64,000 nucleotides of DNA from Allorhizobium undicola ORS 992 = ATCC 700741 (GCF_000621665.1 NZ_JHXQ01000018.1:25693-89692); one strand, 5' to 3'; positions 32,180 to 40,684 are shown, numbered from the stretch's first letter. Notes: generated from the letters alone by a model not told the origin. Numbers and translations are program-made.

Positions 32180-32511
32180 TCGAGATCCTTCACGATGTTT
32201 ATCTGGCCGCCATTGGCGGGCTGGCATGGTGGGTTAACCCGCTCACATGGTTTGGCACCGGCTTTTTCGTGGCGGCCATCGTCATCGCCACCTCAGATCA
32301 CCGTTTTCATGTGCGGCTGCTTGAGGCGAGGAAGGACGTTGCCATTCAGCGCGCGGCCATTGCTTTTGCGCTCGACCTGCATCCCACCAGAGGCGCCAGT
32401 TTTCTTGCGCATTTTCAGACGGGGGCGACTGAAAAACTTTACTCCGGCTATCCCGAATGGAGCGACTACCTCGCAACCCGCGTAGCCGCTGAGCTGGATG
32501 ACCGCTCATGA
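32176..32511 (+). CDS. Small membrane protein, 111 aa
   Basis: One or two N-terminal membrane helices (VYLAAIGGLAWWV and TGFFVAAIVIATS), then a soluble helical part ending YSGYPEWSDYLATRVAAEL. Overlaps both neighbours by 4 nt. Likely an inner-membrane early protein; function unknown. Confidence 0.6.
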   Translation: MIEILHDVYLAAIGGLAWWVNPLTWFGTGFFVAAIVIATSDHRFHVRLLEARKDVAIQRAAIAFALDLHPTRGASFLAHFQTGATEKLYSGYPEWSDYLATRVAAELDDRS

Positions 32512-32816
32512 GCGCGCAAATCATCCCCTTCCGCCGCCCTGCCAAGACCCGCGCCTCTGGGCTGGATGAAGCCACGCTCGACCTGCTGAATGAGGCGGAA
32601 AACTGCCTTATGACGGTGATCGAGGAAGTGGACATAGAGTGCGAAAACATCCGCCACGGCGCCAACCTTTCTGAAGGCGGCGGCCTGCGCAATGGCCGCG
32701 CGGCGATCCGCGCTGCCGAACTCACCCTTTCCCTGATCAACCTGACCAGCACCCCGGAACGCTTCGGCGACCTGTCCCGCGCTGCCCGGCTGATCGTGCA
32801 ATCCATGAGGACGTGA
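32508..32816 (+). CDS. Hypothetical phage protein, 102 aa
   Basis: An acidic, helical protein (MSAQIIPFRRPAKTRASGLD, ATLDLLNEAENCLMTVIEEV). The beginning IIPFRRP is common in small alphaproteobacterial proteins. Coupled with both neighbours by overlap. Family not recognised. Confidence 0.55.
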   Translation: MSAQIIPFRRPAKTRASGLDEATLDLLNEAENCLMTVIEEVDIECENIRHGANLSEGGGLRNGRAAIRAAELTLSLINLTSTPERFGDLSRAARLIVQSMRT

Positions 32817-32974
32817 TGAGCCGAACGCCGATCACATCTGTTCCTTTTCGCCTCCACTACTCGGACGGCACCACGCAAGACATTTCCGCCACCAGCGCCG
32901 CAGAAGCCCGCGAGATGGGCAAGCGCGATGGCCTGTTGATCGAGAAATGCAAGATCATCAAGGAGACAAACTGA
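32816..32974 (+). CDS. Tiny phage protein, 52 aa
   Basis: Frame from ATG 32816, overlapping the previous stop (TGATG), to TGA 32974, which overlaps the next ATG. The product (MSRTPITSVPFRLHYSDGTT) starts with a small beta hairpin and ends with a Lys-rich helix. Overlaps on both sides argue that it is real despite its size. Confidence 0.55.
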   Translation: MSRTPITSVPFRLHYSDGTTQDISATSAAEAREMGKRDGLLIEKCKIIKETN

Positions 32975-33333
32975 TGGCCTCACCTTATGCAACGCACCCA
33001 GGCAATGAAGAGCTTGCCCGTTTGGCCAATTCCGGCATGCATGTGAAGCAGATGGCCAAGCGCTACCAGGTGCACCACGAAACCATGCGCCACTGGCTGC
33101 GCAAACTTGGCTTGCGCGGCGATGGCCGGGGGCACTGCATTGAACCCTGCCATGCCGCAGCAGCCAAACAGCCAACCGCCGCACAAAAGCCAAAGGCGCA
33201 AAATCCGGCCCACACCTTTCCCACCACCACAATCACCACCGATACCGGCGAAAACATCACCCTGCCGCGCATTTCAATGCATGTCGCCATGCTGGAACAG
33301 CGCGCCCGGCAGGCTGCGATGATGGAGGTTTGA
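32974..33333 (+). CDS. Helix-turn-helix phage protein, 119 aa
   Basis: Begins MASPYATHPGNEELARLANS, with a homeodomain-like HTH (HVKQMAKRYQVHHETMRHWL, RKLGLRG), resembling transposase or resolvase-type DNA-binding helices. The rest is Pro/Ala/Thr-rich linker and a short C-terminal helix. ATG 32974 is preceded by AAGGAG. A possible early regulator. Confidence 0.65.
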   Translation: MASPYATHPGNEELARLANSGMHVKQMAKRYQVHHETMRHWLRKLGLRGDGRGHCIEPCHAAAAKQPTAAQKPKAQNPAHTFPTTTITTDTGENITLPRISMHVAMLEQRARQAAMMEV

Positions 33334-33334
33334 T

Positions 33335-33559
33335 ATGAGACAGGTTTTTTGCCCGACTTGCGACGAGCTTGTTGAGGATTCACTTGATGTTGAGCCGGAA
33401 GATATCCAGCGCATCTATCGCGCAGTTGCCGACGGTGAGCCGCAGTTACATTTGCTGCGCCTGATCTATGACGTATTCCGCGAAGGAGCGTATTTGCGCC
33501 CACCGGAGGACGAGTTACGGCTGGCAACTACCTGCAAGGGGGGGCGGGCCAATGGCTGA
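33335..33559 (+). CDS. Small phage protein with CxxC motif, 74 aa
   Basis: ATG 33335 follows a strong GGAGG. The N-terminal CPTC motif (6-9) may bind metal with the single later cysteine (TTCKGG); the remainder is helical and acidic (IQRIYRAVADGEPQLHLLRL). It overlaps the start of the sliding-clamp gene by 8 nt, so it may be coupled with it. Unknown function. Confidence 0.55.
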   Translation: MRQVFCPTCDELVEDSLDVEPEDIQRIYRAVADGEPQLHLLRLIYDVFREGAYLRPPEDELRLATTCKGGRANG

Positions 33560-34676
33560 AGTTCCTCTTTTTCGGGCGCACCGCTCGCAACTTTTGCCCG
33601 CACTCATGGCCGCGTTTGAGGCCGTAGAAAAACGATCCGGAATTCCTATCCTTCAAAATGTGCTTTTGAGTCCAGATGGCGACCGTTTGCTGTTGCGCGC
33701 AACGGATATGACAATCGAGGTTGAGACATCCTGCGACTTGCTGGATTGTCAGATCGACACGGCGATTACGCTTTCCGGCGAGGGTTTACGGGATATTGTT
33801 CGTAGCATGCCTGAGGCAGCGGAACTGAATTTCCTGCTGGATGAAGCGCGCGGACAGGTGCGCATTCATTCTGGCGGATCGCGTTTCGCCCTGTCTTATC
33901 TTCCCGCCGCTGGCTTTCCGTCAATTTCTGAATATGCCTCCAGCAGCCGCTTCCCAATTGATTTGCAAGGCCTGATTGCCGGCATCAACCGGGTGAAATA
34001 CGCCGTCAAGGAAGACAAGGCTCGCACCTACCTTTCTGGAACCTACCTGCACCCAAGTGAAGATGGCTCACAAATCGTGGTCGTGGGGTGCGATGGGCAT
34101 AACCTGGGCATCTATCAGTTTGCGGCACGAACGCCGGTCAGTTTTCGCGGCATATTGCTGCCGATCAAGACGACAGCGGCACTTGCCAAACTGTTCAGCG
34201 ATTCTGGATCGGATGCAGAGATCAGCGTGTCTGAAACCATGGCGCATATCGTCTGCGGCGATATCAAGCTTACCACCAAGCTGGTGGATGGGATTTTTCC
34301 CGATTACGCACGCGTTATCCCGCGTCACAACGAGCTGCGGGCGGTCGTGCATGCCGGCACGCTTAACGGAGCCATTGCGCGCGTTTGCGTGGTCGCAAAG
34401 GACACAGACAAAGACGCGGTGGAGATTAGCCTCAAGAGCGGCACGATGAGGGTTTCCATGCTCGCTCTGGATGCCGAGGAGGCGGTTGAGGATATCCCGG
34501 CAGATTACGGCGACAAGGAAATCTCGATAAAGTTCCACGGCGATTACCTGCGAAAAATGCTGGCCAGCATTAAGACGCAGGACGTTTTAATCCGTCTGTC
34601 CGATCCGGCGACTGGAGGATTGTTTCAGCCCGCCACGGAGACGGGTGAAATATACGTCATCATGCCGAGGCGGTGA
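33552..34676 (+). CDS. Phage-encoded DNA polymerase III beta sliding clamp
   Basis: A 374-aa protein from ATG 33552 behind a G-rich ribosome site. Family features across three clamp domains: F.A.RS.LLPAL.A....EKRSGIPIL.NV (N-terminal), LSYLPAAGFPSI, YLSGTYLH, VGCDGHNLGIYQ, VDGIFPDYARVIPRHN, and the C-terminal ending VIMPRR in place of the usual VMPMR-like end. It should tether a polymerase, probably host Pol III, to phage DNA. Length matches cellular DnaN. Confidence 0.92.
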   Translation: MAEVPLFRAHRSQLLPALMAAFEAVEKRSGIPILQNVLLSPDGDRLLLRATDMTIEVETSCDLLDCQIDTAITLSGEGLRDIVRSMPEAAELNFLLDEARGQVRIHSGGSRFALSYLPAAGFPSISEYASSSRFPIDLQGLIAGINRVKYAVKEDKARTYLSGTYLHPSEDGSQIVVVGCDGHNLGIYQFAARTPVSFRGILLPIKTTAALAKLFSDSGSDAEISVSETMAHIVCGDIKLTTKLVDGIFPDYARVIPRHNELRAVVHAGTLNGAIARVCVVAKDTDKDAVEISLKSGTMRVSMLALDAEEAVEDIPADYGDKEISIKFHGDYLRKMLASIKTQDVLIRLSDPATGGLFQPATETGEIYVIMPRR

Positions 34677-35221
34677 TGACGATGGACATCAACGACGCCC
34701 TGCCCCACCTGCCGAAAATCCGCACCGCCCTGCAATTTGCAGCGCCGGAATGGATGACCGGCCTTGATGCCGCCACGGGAGAACGTGTGATCAGCACGCG
34801 GGAAACCCCGGCGTCGCCCGTCATCGACGTGGCGAGGCTGGCCAAGGGCGCGCCGATGGATGATGCGGACCTGCTGTTGAACGCGCGCCTATGGCTTCTC
34901 GCGCTTTACACGCTGTTTTCCGCCCGCTCGCAGCAGGTCAAGCAGCTGACTGAAGAGCTGGCCGAGCTGCGCCGCCGCGCCGCCAGCCCTGGCGGCAGGG
35001 ACTATGCCGCCGAATGCGCCATGACCTGCACCAGACACGATTTCCGGCGCTATCTCATCGATCGGCATCAACTGCCTGCGGACGCCAGGCAGGAGCGCAT
35101 TATCACCCGCCTGCGCTCCATTCTCAACATTCGTTCCCGCGCGGAACTCAACGCCGACCCCGCCGCCGCCCAGCGCTGGCGCAGCCTCAAGGGAGATTTT
35201 GAAGCATGGAAAAAGACATGA
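34676..35221 (+). CDS. Hypothetical phage protein, 181 aa
   Basis: ATG 34676 overlaps the clamp stop; ATG 34682 is also possible. The protein has a helical middle (LLLNARLWLLALYTLFSARS, QQVKQLTEELAELRRRAASP) with a coiled coil, then a basic C-terminal part (RHDFRRYLIDRHQLP). It may be a DNA-associated factor working with the clamp, judging by position. No family recognised. Confidence 0.6.
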   Translation: MTMDINDALPHLPKIRTALQFAAPEWMTGLDAATGERVISTRETPASPVIDVARLAKGAPMDDADLLLNARLWLLALYTLFSARSQQVKQLTEELAELRRRAASPGGRDYAAECAMTCTRHDFRRYLIDRHQLPADARQERIITRLRSILNIRSRAELNADPAAAQRWRSLKGDFEAWKKT

Positions 35222-36042
35222 CGCCGGAAGAAGACGCATGCCCGATTTGCGAAGCAGCTCTCAAAAAAACTGACATTTGCGCCACGGACATCGAGCTTGG
35301 AATCTGCCATGCGGAATGCCTGAAGGGCTCGCCTGTCGTTGACCTCGACACAGGCAAACCACTTGCCGACGCTGAAATCGAGACATTCACCTACGGCGAG
35401 GCAATCAATCCGTCTCATCGCAACATCCCGCCCGAGGGACCTGTCGATCCGTTTGAGCCTGCCAGCTATGCGCCGGAGTTTGTGCGATTGTCGGAAAATC
35501 GACAAGGCAACTGGATGCAAACATTCACGGGCCGTAAATTTTGGCCGATTGACCCGCGCCCTGAAGACGTATGTATCGAAGACATAGCCCATGCGCTCGC
35601 GATGACCTGCCGCTACGGGGGGCATTGCAATTTTTTCTATTCGGTCGCCGAACACAGCGTTCTGATCAGCCATCAGGTGCGCGACGAAGATGCTCTTTGG
35701 GGTCTACTGCACGATGCTGCCGAGGCTTATATCTCGGACATCATCCGTCCTGCAAAACCCTTCCTCACAAATTACAAGCTTCTTGAAAACAACCTGATGT
35801 CCGCAATTTGCGAGCGGTTCAACTTGCCGCTTGCCATGCCGGAAAGTGTGCGATGGGCGGATGAGGCTATTCTGGCGTATGAAATGAAACAGGTTATGTG
35901 CGCGCCGCCAGAACCGTGGAACCTACGCTATCGCGAGATCGGCGTCAGCATAAGCGGACTTATGCCCGTCGCAGCAAAGAAGGCTTTTCTTGACCGGTTC
36001 TACGAGTTGGTGCCAGCGGCACGCGAGGAGGGCAGCAAATGA
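35206..36042 (+). CDS. HD-domain phosphohydrolase with N-terminal cysteine-rich segment
   Basis: A 278-aa protein. Residues 12-38 hold CPIC ... CHAEC, a possible zinc site. The second half is an HD hydrolase of the YfbR type: H150 in SVAEHSVLIS, H169-D170 in LWGLLHDAAEAYISDIIRP, and a later D in WADEAILAYE. YfbR-type enzymes dephosphorylate deoxynucleoside monophosphates, so a nucleotide-pool role during phage replication, or an anti-defence one, is reasonable. Confidence 0.8.
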   Translation: MEKDMTPEEDACPICEAALKKTDICATDIELGICHAECLKGSPVVDLDTGKPLADAEIETFTYGEAINPSHRNIPPEGPVDPFEPASYAPEFVRLSENRQGNWMQTFTGRKFWPIDPRPEDVCIEDIAHALAMTCRYGGHCNFFYSVAEHSVLISHQVRDEDALWGLLHDAAEAYISDIIRPAKPFLTNYKLLENNLMSAICERFNLPLAMPESVRWADEAILAYEMKQVMCAPPEPWNLRYREIGVSISGLMPVAAKKAFLDRFYELVPAAREEGSK

Positions 36043-36557
36043 AAAACACGGATGGAATGTCGATCAGCGAGACGTTGATCCTTATGAGCGCGCGCGGCGA
36101 TATTGCGCCCTTGTCGTTGAAAGATGCTCTGGCGATTGAAACCGCTCTCACCGCCGCCTTATCCGCCCAGCCGCAGACGGTGAAACAAGAAGATTGCAAG
36201 GCGTTGTTTGAAGAATGCCAACTTGCCCGCGACGAGATTGGGTTTTTGGGCTCGGTCCCCGATTGTATCCGGTATCTCGACGCCATCATCTCTCGCAAAC
36301 CAAAACCATTGGTGTATGCGCCGGAATGTTGCGGCGGGGCGATAGACCCGAAAGAACGCCGCCCTCGGCTATTGGAGCATGAGGACTGCGTGTGCTGGCG
36401 ATTTTCGTATGAGGATCGTATGAAAATCGACAATGGCAACGGCGCGTCAGTCCCGCCTCGCGCGCTGGCAGACGAAGGCGAGCGGCTACGCCAGATCGAT
36501 TATCTCCCGATTGATCAAAGGAAGGCCCGCGCAGCACTCAAAGGAAAGGATGAGTGA
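36039..36557 (+). CDS. Hypothetical phage protein, 172 aa
   Basis: The protein opens MKNTDGMSISETLILMSARG and contains a cysteine-bearing middle (YAPECCGGAIDPKERRPRLL, EHEDCVCWRF) that may bind metal. Overlaps neighbours by 4 nt and 1 nt. Base composition is slightly less GC-rich than the late genes. No family recognised. Confidence 0.55.
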   Translation: MKNTDGMSISETLILMSARGDIAPLSLKDALAIETALTAALSAQPQTVKQEDCKALFEECQLARDEIGFLGSVPDCIRYLDAIISRKPKPLVYAPECCGGAIDPKERRPRLLEHEDCVCWRFSYEDRMKIDNGNGASVPPRALADEGERLRQIDYLPIDQRKARAALKGKDE

Positions 36558-36829
36558 TGACCGACCACGAACGTATCTACCTTGAGCAGCCGCGCGCACT
36601 AGTTCGATGCTGGTGTCAAGATAACGTTTTTGATGGCGGCGGCATTGAATATGTCCGAGCCGACATCGTGGCCGCGCAATTGGCAGAAGCCCGCAACAAT
36701 GCGCTGGAAGAGGCTGCCAAGGTTGCTGAAGATGAAGGAGTGACGAGTGCTGACCTCACCAGTCTTGGCGCTTGTCTTCGAGACGGCCGCATTGCCGCCG
36801 CCATCCGGGCGATGAAGGAGATGCCATGA
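36557..36829 (+). CDS. Hypothetical phage protein, 90 aa
   Basis: ATG 36557 overlaps the previous stop. The protein has a YVRADIVAAQLAEARNNALE segment followed by EAAKVAEDEG and a C-terminal IAAAIRAMKEM. This layout (Y-R-A-D, then a helix with N.ALEEAAKVAE) is common in small phage early proteins of unknown function. Confidence 0.6.
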   Translation: MTDHERIYLEQPRALVRCWCQDNVFDGGGIEYVRADIVAAQLAEARNNALEEAAKVAEDEGVTSADLTSLGACLRDGRIAAAIRAMKEMP

Positions 36830-37005
36830 CCACTCCGGCTATCGTCAAATCCGCAGACCTCAAACGCATGGCCGACGTGGCAAAAGCAAAGGGCGTCACC
36901 GTGTGGATTGAAGCTCCGGACGGGAGGAAGATCGGCGTTTCCCCCGACCTCGACAAAATTGAAAAGTCGCGGAAGAATGCCGAGAAGGAAGAGATTGATT
37001 TCTGA
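36826..37005 (+). CDS. Small phage protein preceding the integrase, 59 aa
   Basis: ATG 36826 overlaps the previous stop and the stop overlaps the integrase ATG. The product, MTTPAIVKSADLKRMADVAK then AKGVTVWIEAPDGRKIGVSP, is basic with a strand-rich centre. Its place next to the integrase suggests an excisionase-like or accessory role, though it lacks the usual winged-helix excisionase pattern. Confidence 0.6.
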   Translation: MTTPAIVKSADLKRMADVAKAKGVTVWIEAPDGRKIGVSPDLDKIEKSRKNAEKEEIDF

Positions 37006-38039
37006 TGGATGCTATGCCGCGCAGACCGTTCCTGTCTCATGAGGTGACCCGCCACGGCAGGAGGGTTTGGTATTTCAAGCGCAACGGGAAACGAACCCGT
37101 ATGCCCGACGAGTACGGCACGCCTGAATTCAACGCCGCCTATGAGGCAGCCCTGTCCGGCACAGCGGCGCGCCCGGCCCCGGCAAAACCCCAATCCGGCA
37201 CGCTCAAGTGGCTAGTGGAGCAATACAAGCGCAGCGCCGTTTTCGCAGCGCTGGCCCCATCTACCCGGATCATGCGGGACAATATCCTCAAACAAGCCCT
37301 GGCCGATCCGAAAACTGCAAATGCTCAGTTTATCAACGTCGAGCGATCACATATCAAAAAGGGCATGGATAAGCGCGCCGCCACCCCAAACGCGGCGAAT
37401 AACTTTTTGAAAACCATGAGCCATCTGTTCAGATGGGCGGTCGAGGCTGGGCACCTCGATGTCAATCCCGTGCTTGGCGTCTCGAAAATTTCAGTGAAAA
37501 CTGACGGCTTCCATACCTGGACCGTTGGTCACGTCGAGCAGTTTCGCGCCTACCACCAGTCCGGCACCCGTGCCCGGCTGGCTATCGACATCATGCTCTT
37601 TCTCGGCCTTCGTCGTAGCGATGCCGTGCGGGTCGGTCGCCAGCACATGAAAGACGGCGTCATCTCGATCAAAACCCAGAAGACCGGCGAATGGGTGTAT
37701 CTGCCGGTCTTTCGCCAGCTACAGGAATCAATCGACGCTGCACCGACAGGCGATCTCGCATTTCTCACCACCGAACGGGGCCAGCCCTTCGCCAGCGCAG
37801 CATCATTTGGAAACTGGTTCGCTAAACAGTGCAAGGCAGCAGGACTGCCGGACGAATGCCGAGCCCACGGTCTGCGGAAGGCCGGTGCCACGATTGCCGC
37901 AGACGAAGGAGCCACGGCTCACGAACTGATGGCAATGTTCGGATGGGCGCGCCTGGATATGGCGGAGATGTACACCCGAGAGGCCGACAAAAAGCGGCTA
38001 GCAAAGGGTGCTTCGGAACGGTTGGCGAACAGACTTTAG
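37005..38039 (+). CDS. Tyrosine-recombinase integrase
   Basis: A 344-aa phage integrase. A basic arm-binding N-terminus (HEVTRHGRRVWYFKRNGKR) is followed by a core-binding domain (about 66-165) and a catalytic domain with R203 (LFLGLRRSD), H288 and R291 (AHGLRKAG), W314 in the second His position, and nucleophile Y323 (AEMYTREAD). It catalyses integration at tRNA-Arg, whose 3' end lies 60 bp downstream. Confidence 0.95.
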   Translation: MDAMPRRPFLSHEVTRHGRRVWYFKRNGKRTRMPDEYGTPEFNAAYEAALSGTAARPAPAKPQSGTLKWLVEQYKRSAVFAALAPSTRIMRDNILKQALADPKTANAQFINVERSHIKKGMDKRAATPNAANNFLKTMSHLFRWAVEAGHLDVNPVLGVSKISVKTDGFHTWTVGHVEQFRAYHQSGTRARLAIDIMLFLGLRRSDAVRVGRQHMKDGVISIKTQKTGEWVYLPVFRQLQESIDAAPTGDLAFLTTERGQPFASAASFGNWFAKQCKAAGLPDECRAHGLRKAGATIAADEGATAHELMAMFGWARLDMAEMYTREADKKRLAKGASERLANRL

Positions 38040-38099
38040 TCGCACCCTATTCCCCGAGCGGTCGCACCTTGAACAATATCAAACACTTAATGATATGTT

Positions 38100-38176
38100 T
38101 GGCGACCCCTGCAGGATTCGAACCTGCGACCTAGTGCTTAGAAGGCACTTGCTCTATCCAACTGAGCTAAGGGGCC
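38100..38176 (-). tRNA. tRNA-Arg (TCT), prophage attachment site
   Basis: A 77-nt cloverleaf on the minus strand: acceptor GGCCCCT/AGGGGTC, anticodon loop CTTCTAA with anticodon TCT, T-loop GGTTCGAATCC, and an encoded CCA end. The 3' end faces the prophage, so the attachment core should be within the 3' half of the gene and the intact tRNA is retained at this junction. Confidence 0.95.
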
Positions 38177-38316
38177 GTTCTTGCTCGGTGGAACCAAGCC
38201 GGGGGGAACCACTACCCAAGCCCGATGGCTGAACAAGTAGCAGTCGATCAGAGTTTTTTGGCAATCTTACCGCCACTGGCCCGCACGAAATAATGCAGGC
38301 CAAGCGCAAGCGGCTG

Positions 38317-38622
38317 TCAGTGCGTCCAGGGCTGGAGGCGGCTGAAACGGAAATTGTCGGAATAGGACACAGACTGACGACGGGCTTCCTTGGGCTGAAT
38401 GACCCGATATTCTATCCCGTTTTTCTGAGCATAGGCTTCCGCCTGCTCCTGGGTTTCGAAGGTCAGCTTCACCTGCTGGAGCATATCCGATGAGGTCGTG
38501 TAGCCCATCATGGGATCGATTTTGCGCGGCGTCGATGCGTCGAATTCAAGGATCCAGAACTGGGTCTTTGCCTTGCCGGACTGCATGGCCGTTTTGGCCG
38601 GACGGTAGATCTTCGCGGACAT
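38317..38622 (-). CDS. NADH-quinone oxidoreductase accessory subunit (NDUFS4-like)
   Basis: A 101-aa protein from ATG 38622 with GAGG at 9 nt. MSAKIYRPAKTAMQSGKAKT is followed by WILEFDASTPRKIDPMMGYT and FETQEQAEAYAQKNGIEY, the hallmarks of the ETC complex I NDUFS4 family of alphaproteobacteria. It stabilises the peripheral arm of complex I at the membrane. First host gene beyond the attachment site. Confidence 0.92.
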   Translation of the reverse strand: MSAKIYRPAKTAMQSGKAKTQFWILEFDASTPRKIDPMMGYTTSSDMLQQVKLTFETQEQAEAYAQKNGIEYRVIQPKEARRQSVSYSDNFRFSRLQPWTH

Positions 38623-38755
38623 CTGTTCAATCCTCATTAAACGAAGAGGCGCCACCTCCCCGCAATCACCGACGATACCGGCTGAACCGTCCGCACAAAA
38701 GCTGCGCGTACCATTTCCTTGTCCTGGAAAGAAAACCTCTTTCCAAGAGAGCCGA

Positions 38756-38832
<77 letters not shown>

Positions 38833-38937
38833 TTACCGTCGAATGAGAGCGAGATACACGGTTCACTCTTCAATCGCAACACTAAAAACCACAAACATGC
38901 TCTTCATCATGGATGGTTTTCCACGAAAATCGAGAAC

Positions 38938-39402
38938 TCATGGAAGCTTCAACCCTTCCACGACCCGGCTGCCGGGGCCAATACCCAATGCAGCCGCACG
39001 TCCACCGTTCAGTTCGATGACATAGCGCACTTTCCCTTCGGAAGGGATAATATCCTCGGAAAAAGGTTTCGTATTGGCTGCAATCGTCCGAATCACGCCC
39101 TGCTCGTCAATAAACAGCATATCGAGCGGCAGGGGGGTATTCTTCATCCACATCATGACGTCGCGACTTGTGCCGAAGTCGAAAATCATGCCGTGATCCT
39201 TCGCCATCGTGGTCCGTCCCATCAATCCGTGCGCGCGCTCTTCATCGCTCGAGGCATATTCAAGCTGCAAGACATGCCTGCCGCCGCGCTGGTCAGCGAT
39301 AACACCCTTGCCCGTTTTGAAAACCATCTCGCCCGCGAATGCCGCGCCAAGCGTGAGGATGAAAAAAAGCGCCACGAAGGCGCCTTTGATAACTGATTTC
39401 AT
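38938..39402 (-). CDS. Secreted DUF192-family protein
   Basis: A 154-aa protein with a signal peptide (MKSVIKGAFVALFFILTLGA, cleavage near AFA-GE). The DUF192 core is clear: ASSDEERAHGLMGRTTMAKD, MMWMKNTPLPLDMLFID and a C-terminal VIELNGGRAAALGIGPGSRV. The family is small periplasmic beta-barrel proteins of unknown function. Its start lies 9 nt after the stop of the cold-shock gene, so co-transcription is likely. Confidence 0.9.
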   Translation of the reverse strand: MKSVIKGAFVALFFILTLGAAFAGEMVFKTGKGVIADQRGGRHVLQLEYASSDEERAHGLMGRTTMAKDHGMIFDFGTSRDVMMWMKNTPLPLDMLFIDEQGVIRTIAANTKPFSEDIIPSEGKVRYVIELNGGRAAALGIGPGSRVVEGLKLP

Positions 39403-39411
39403 ATTTCCATC

Positions 39412-39990
39412 TCAATGAGCCCGACCATATGGGGCTGGATTATCCGGATGAATTTCGGCGGCCATAAGGCCTTTATCACCCTCACCGAAACGAACCAGAA
39501 CCGTCTGTCCGGGCCGCAACTCGGTCAGGCCATAGCGGCGCAGTGTTTCCATGTGAACGAAGATGTCCTCGGTGCCTTCGCCGCGCGTCAGAAAGCCAAA
39601 ACCCTTGGTGCGATTGAACCACTTGACCAGAACGCGCTCCAGCCCGCTGGAAGGCGTCACCTGCACATGCGTGCGCACCGGCGGCATCTGCGAGGGATGC
39701 ACGGCCGTTGACTGGTCCATGGAAAGAACCCGGAAAGCCTGATAGCCGCGATCCCGCTTGTGTATGAGCGCCACGATGCGCGTGCCTTCGAGAATCGTCT
39801 GGTAGCCATCCCGCCTCAGGCAGGTCACATGCAACAGCACATCCTGCATACCGTTATCGGGCACGATAAAGCCAAAACCCTTGGCGACATCGAACCACTT
39901 CACGACGCCGGTTATTTCGATGAGGTCCATGGGCTCGTCAGCAAGCCCACTCCATTCCATGAGGCCTTTCGATGAAAAACTGTCCACCAT
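39412..39990 (-). CDS. Double cold-shock-domain protein
   Basis: A 192-aa protein (start at ATG 39990; a GTG at 40011 is possible). It has two CspA-type domains, at about 26-90 and 118-185, each with RNP1 (KGFGFI and KGFGFL) and RNP2 (DVLLHV and DIFVHM). Tandem cold-shock-domain proteins of this size are typical of Rhizobiales and bind single-stranded nucleic acid, probably RNA. Confidence 0.92.
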   Translation of the reverse strand: MVDSFSSKGLMEWSGLADEPMDLIEITGVVKWFDVAKGFGFIVPDNGMQDVLLHVTCLRRDGYQTILEGTRIVALIHKRDRGYQAFRVLSMDQSTAVHPSQMPPVRTHVQVTPSSGLERVLVKWFNRTKGFGFLTRGEGTEDIFVHMETLRRYGLTELRPGQTVLVRFGEGDKGLMAAEIHPDNPAPYGRAH

Positions 39991-40243
39991 CTTCCGTCGC
40001 CCCTCGACCACGCCCTAAGGATACGTTCCAACTGATTCCCTGAGGAGAGATTAACATTTTGTTAACCCTGATGCGCAAGCCCCAGTTTCAGTTATCAGAT
40101 GAAGTTTTCCTGCATGGAGCTTGTTCGAGGCTGGCGCAGCGGTTGAGGGCGGGATGATCACAGCTTTTGCTGGCGAAATAATGGCCCCTTGAAGCTTGCC
40201 GGAGTGAGGAGCATATCCCTGTCACGAAACAATGGAGATCACC

Positions 40244-40684
40244 ATGCGCTACCTGCACACCATGGTCCGGGTCGAAAACCTCGACGCATCCCTGCACTTT
40301 TATTGCACGCTGATGGGCCTCAGCGAGGTTCGCCGGATTGAAAATGAGAAAGGCCGCTTCACGCTGGTTTTTCTTGCCGCAGATGAGGACCTTGCCGCCG
40401 CCCGCGATAACAAGGCTCCATGCCTGGAACTGACCTATAACTGGGACAGCGAACACTATACCGGCGGCAGAAATTTCGGCCATCTTGCCTATGAAGTCGA
40501 TGACATCTACGGCTTCTGCCAGAACCTGCAGGATAATGGCATCACCATAAACCGCCCGCCGCGTGACGGGCATATGGCCTTCGTGCGCTCGCCGGACGGT
40601 ATTTCCTTTGAGATCCTGCAAAAGGGTCAGGCGCTTGCCCCCCGTGAACCCTGGGCATCCATGCCCAACACGGGAAGCTGGTAA
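40244..40684 (+). CDS. gloA: Lactoylglutathione lyase (glyoxalase I)
   Basis: A 146-aa protein starting at ATG 40244 with GGAG 6 nt upstream. The metal ligands expected for glyoxalase I are visible: H5, E62 (LELTYN), H80 ([10 protein letters not shown]) and E123 (SFEILQKG). It converts the methylglyoxal-glutathione hemithioacetal to S-lactoylglutathione in the cytosol. The length fits the bacterial nickel-type enzymes. Confidence 0.95.
   Translation: MRYLHTMVRVENLDASLHFYCTLMGLSEVRRIENEKGRFTLVFLAADEDLAAARDNKAPCLELTYNWDSEHYTGGRNFGHLAYEVDDIYGFCQNLQDNGITINRPPRDGHMAFVRSPDGISFEILQKGQALAPREPWASMPNTGSW

Larger units (their letters stand above)
1..38130. mobile_element. Integrated siphovirus prophage (right part, lambda-like layout)
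   Basis: A continuous block of phage genes: terminase, portal, protease, HK97-type capsid, siphovirus tail, lysis cassette, replication genes, immunity region and a tyrosine integrase ending beside tRNA-Arg. Late genes run leftward; the integrase operon runs rightward from the immunity region. The right junction lies within the 3' part of the tRNA-Arg gene, because the integrase stops 60 bp from its 3' end. The left junction is outside the window, so total size is unknown but exceeds 38 kb. All key modules look intact, so the phage may be functional. Confidence 0.95.

Noticed and set aside
38008..38232. Short frame across tRNA-Arg
   Set aside because: Protein contains CRIRTCDLVLRR, the usual false translation of a tRNA gene.
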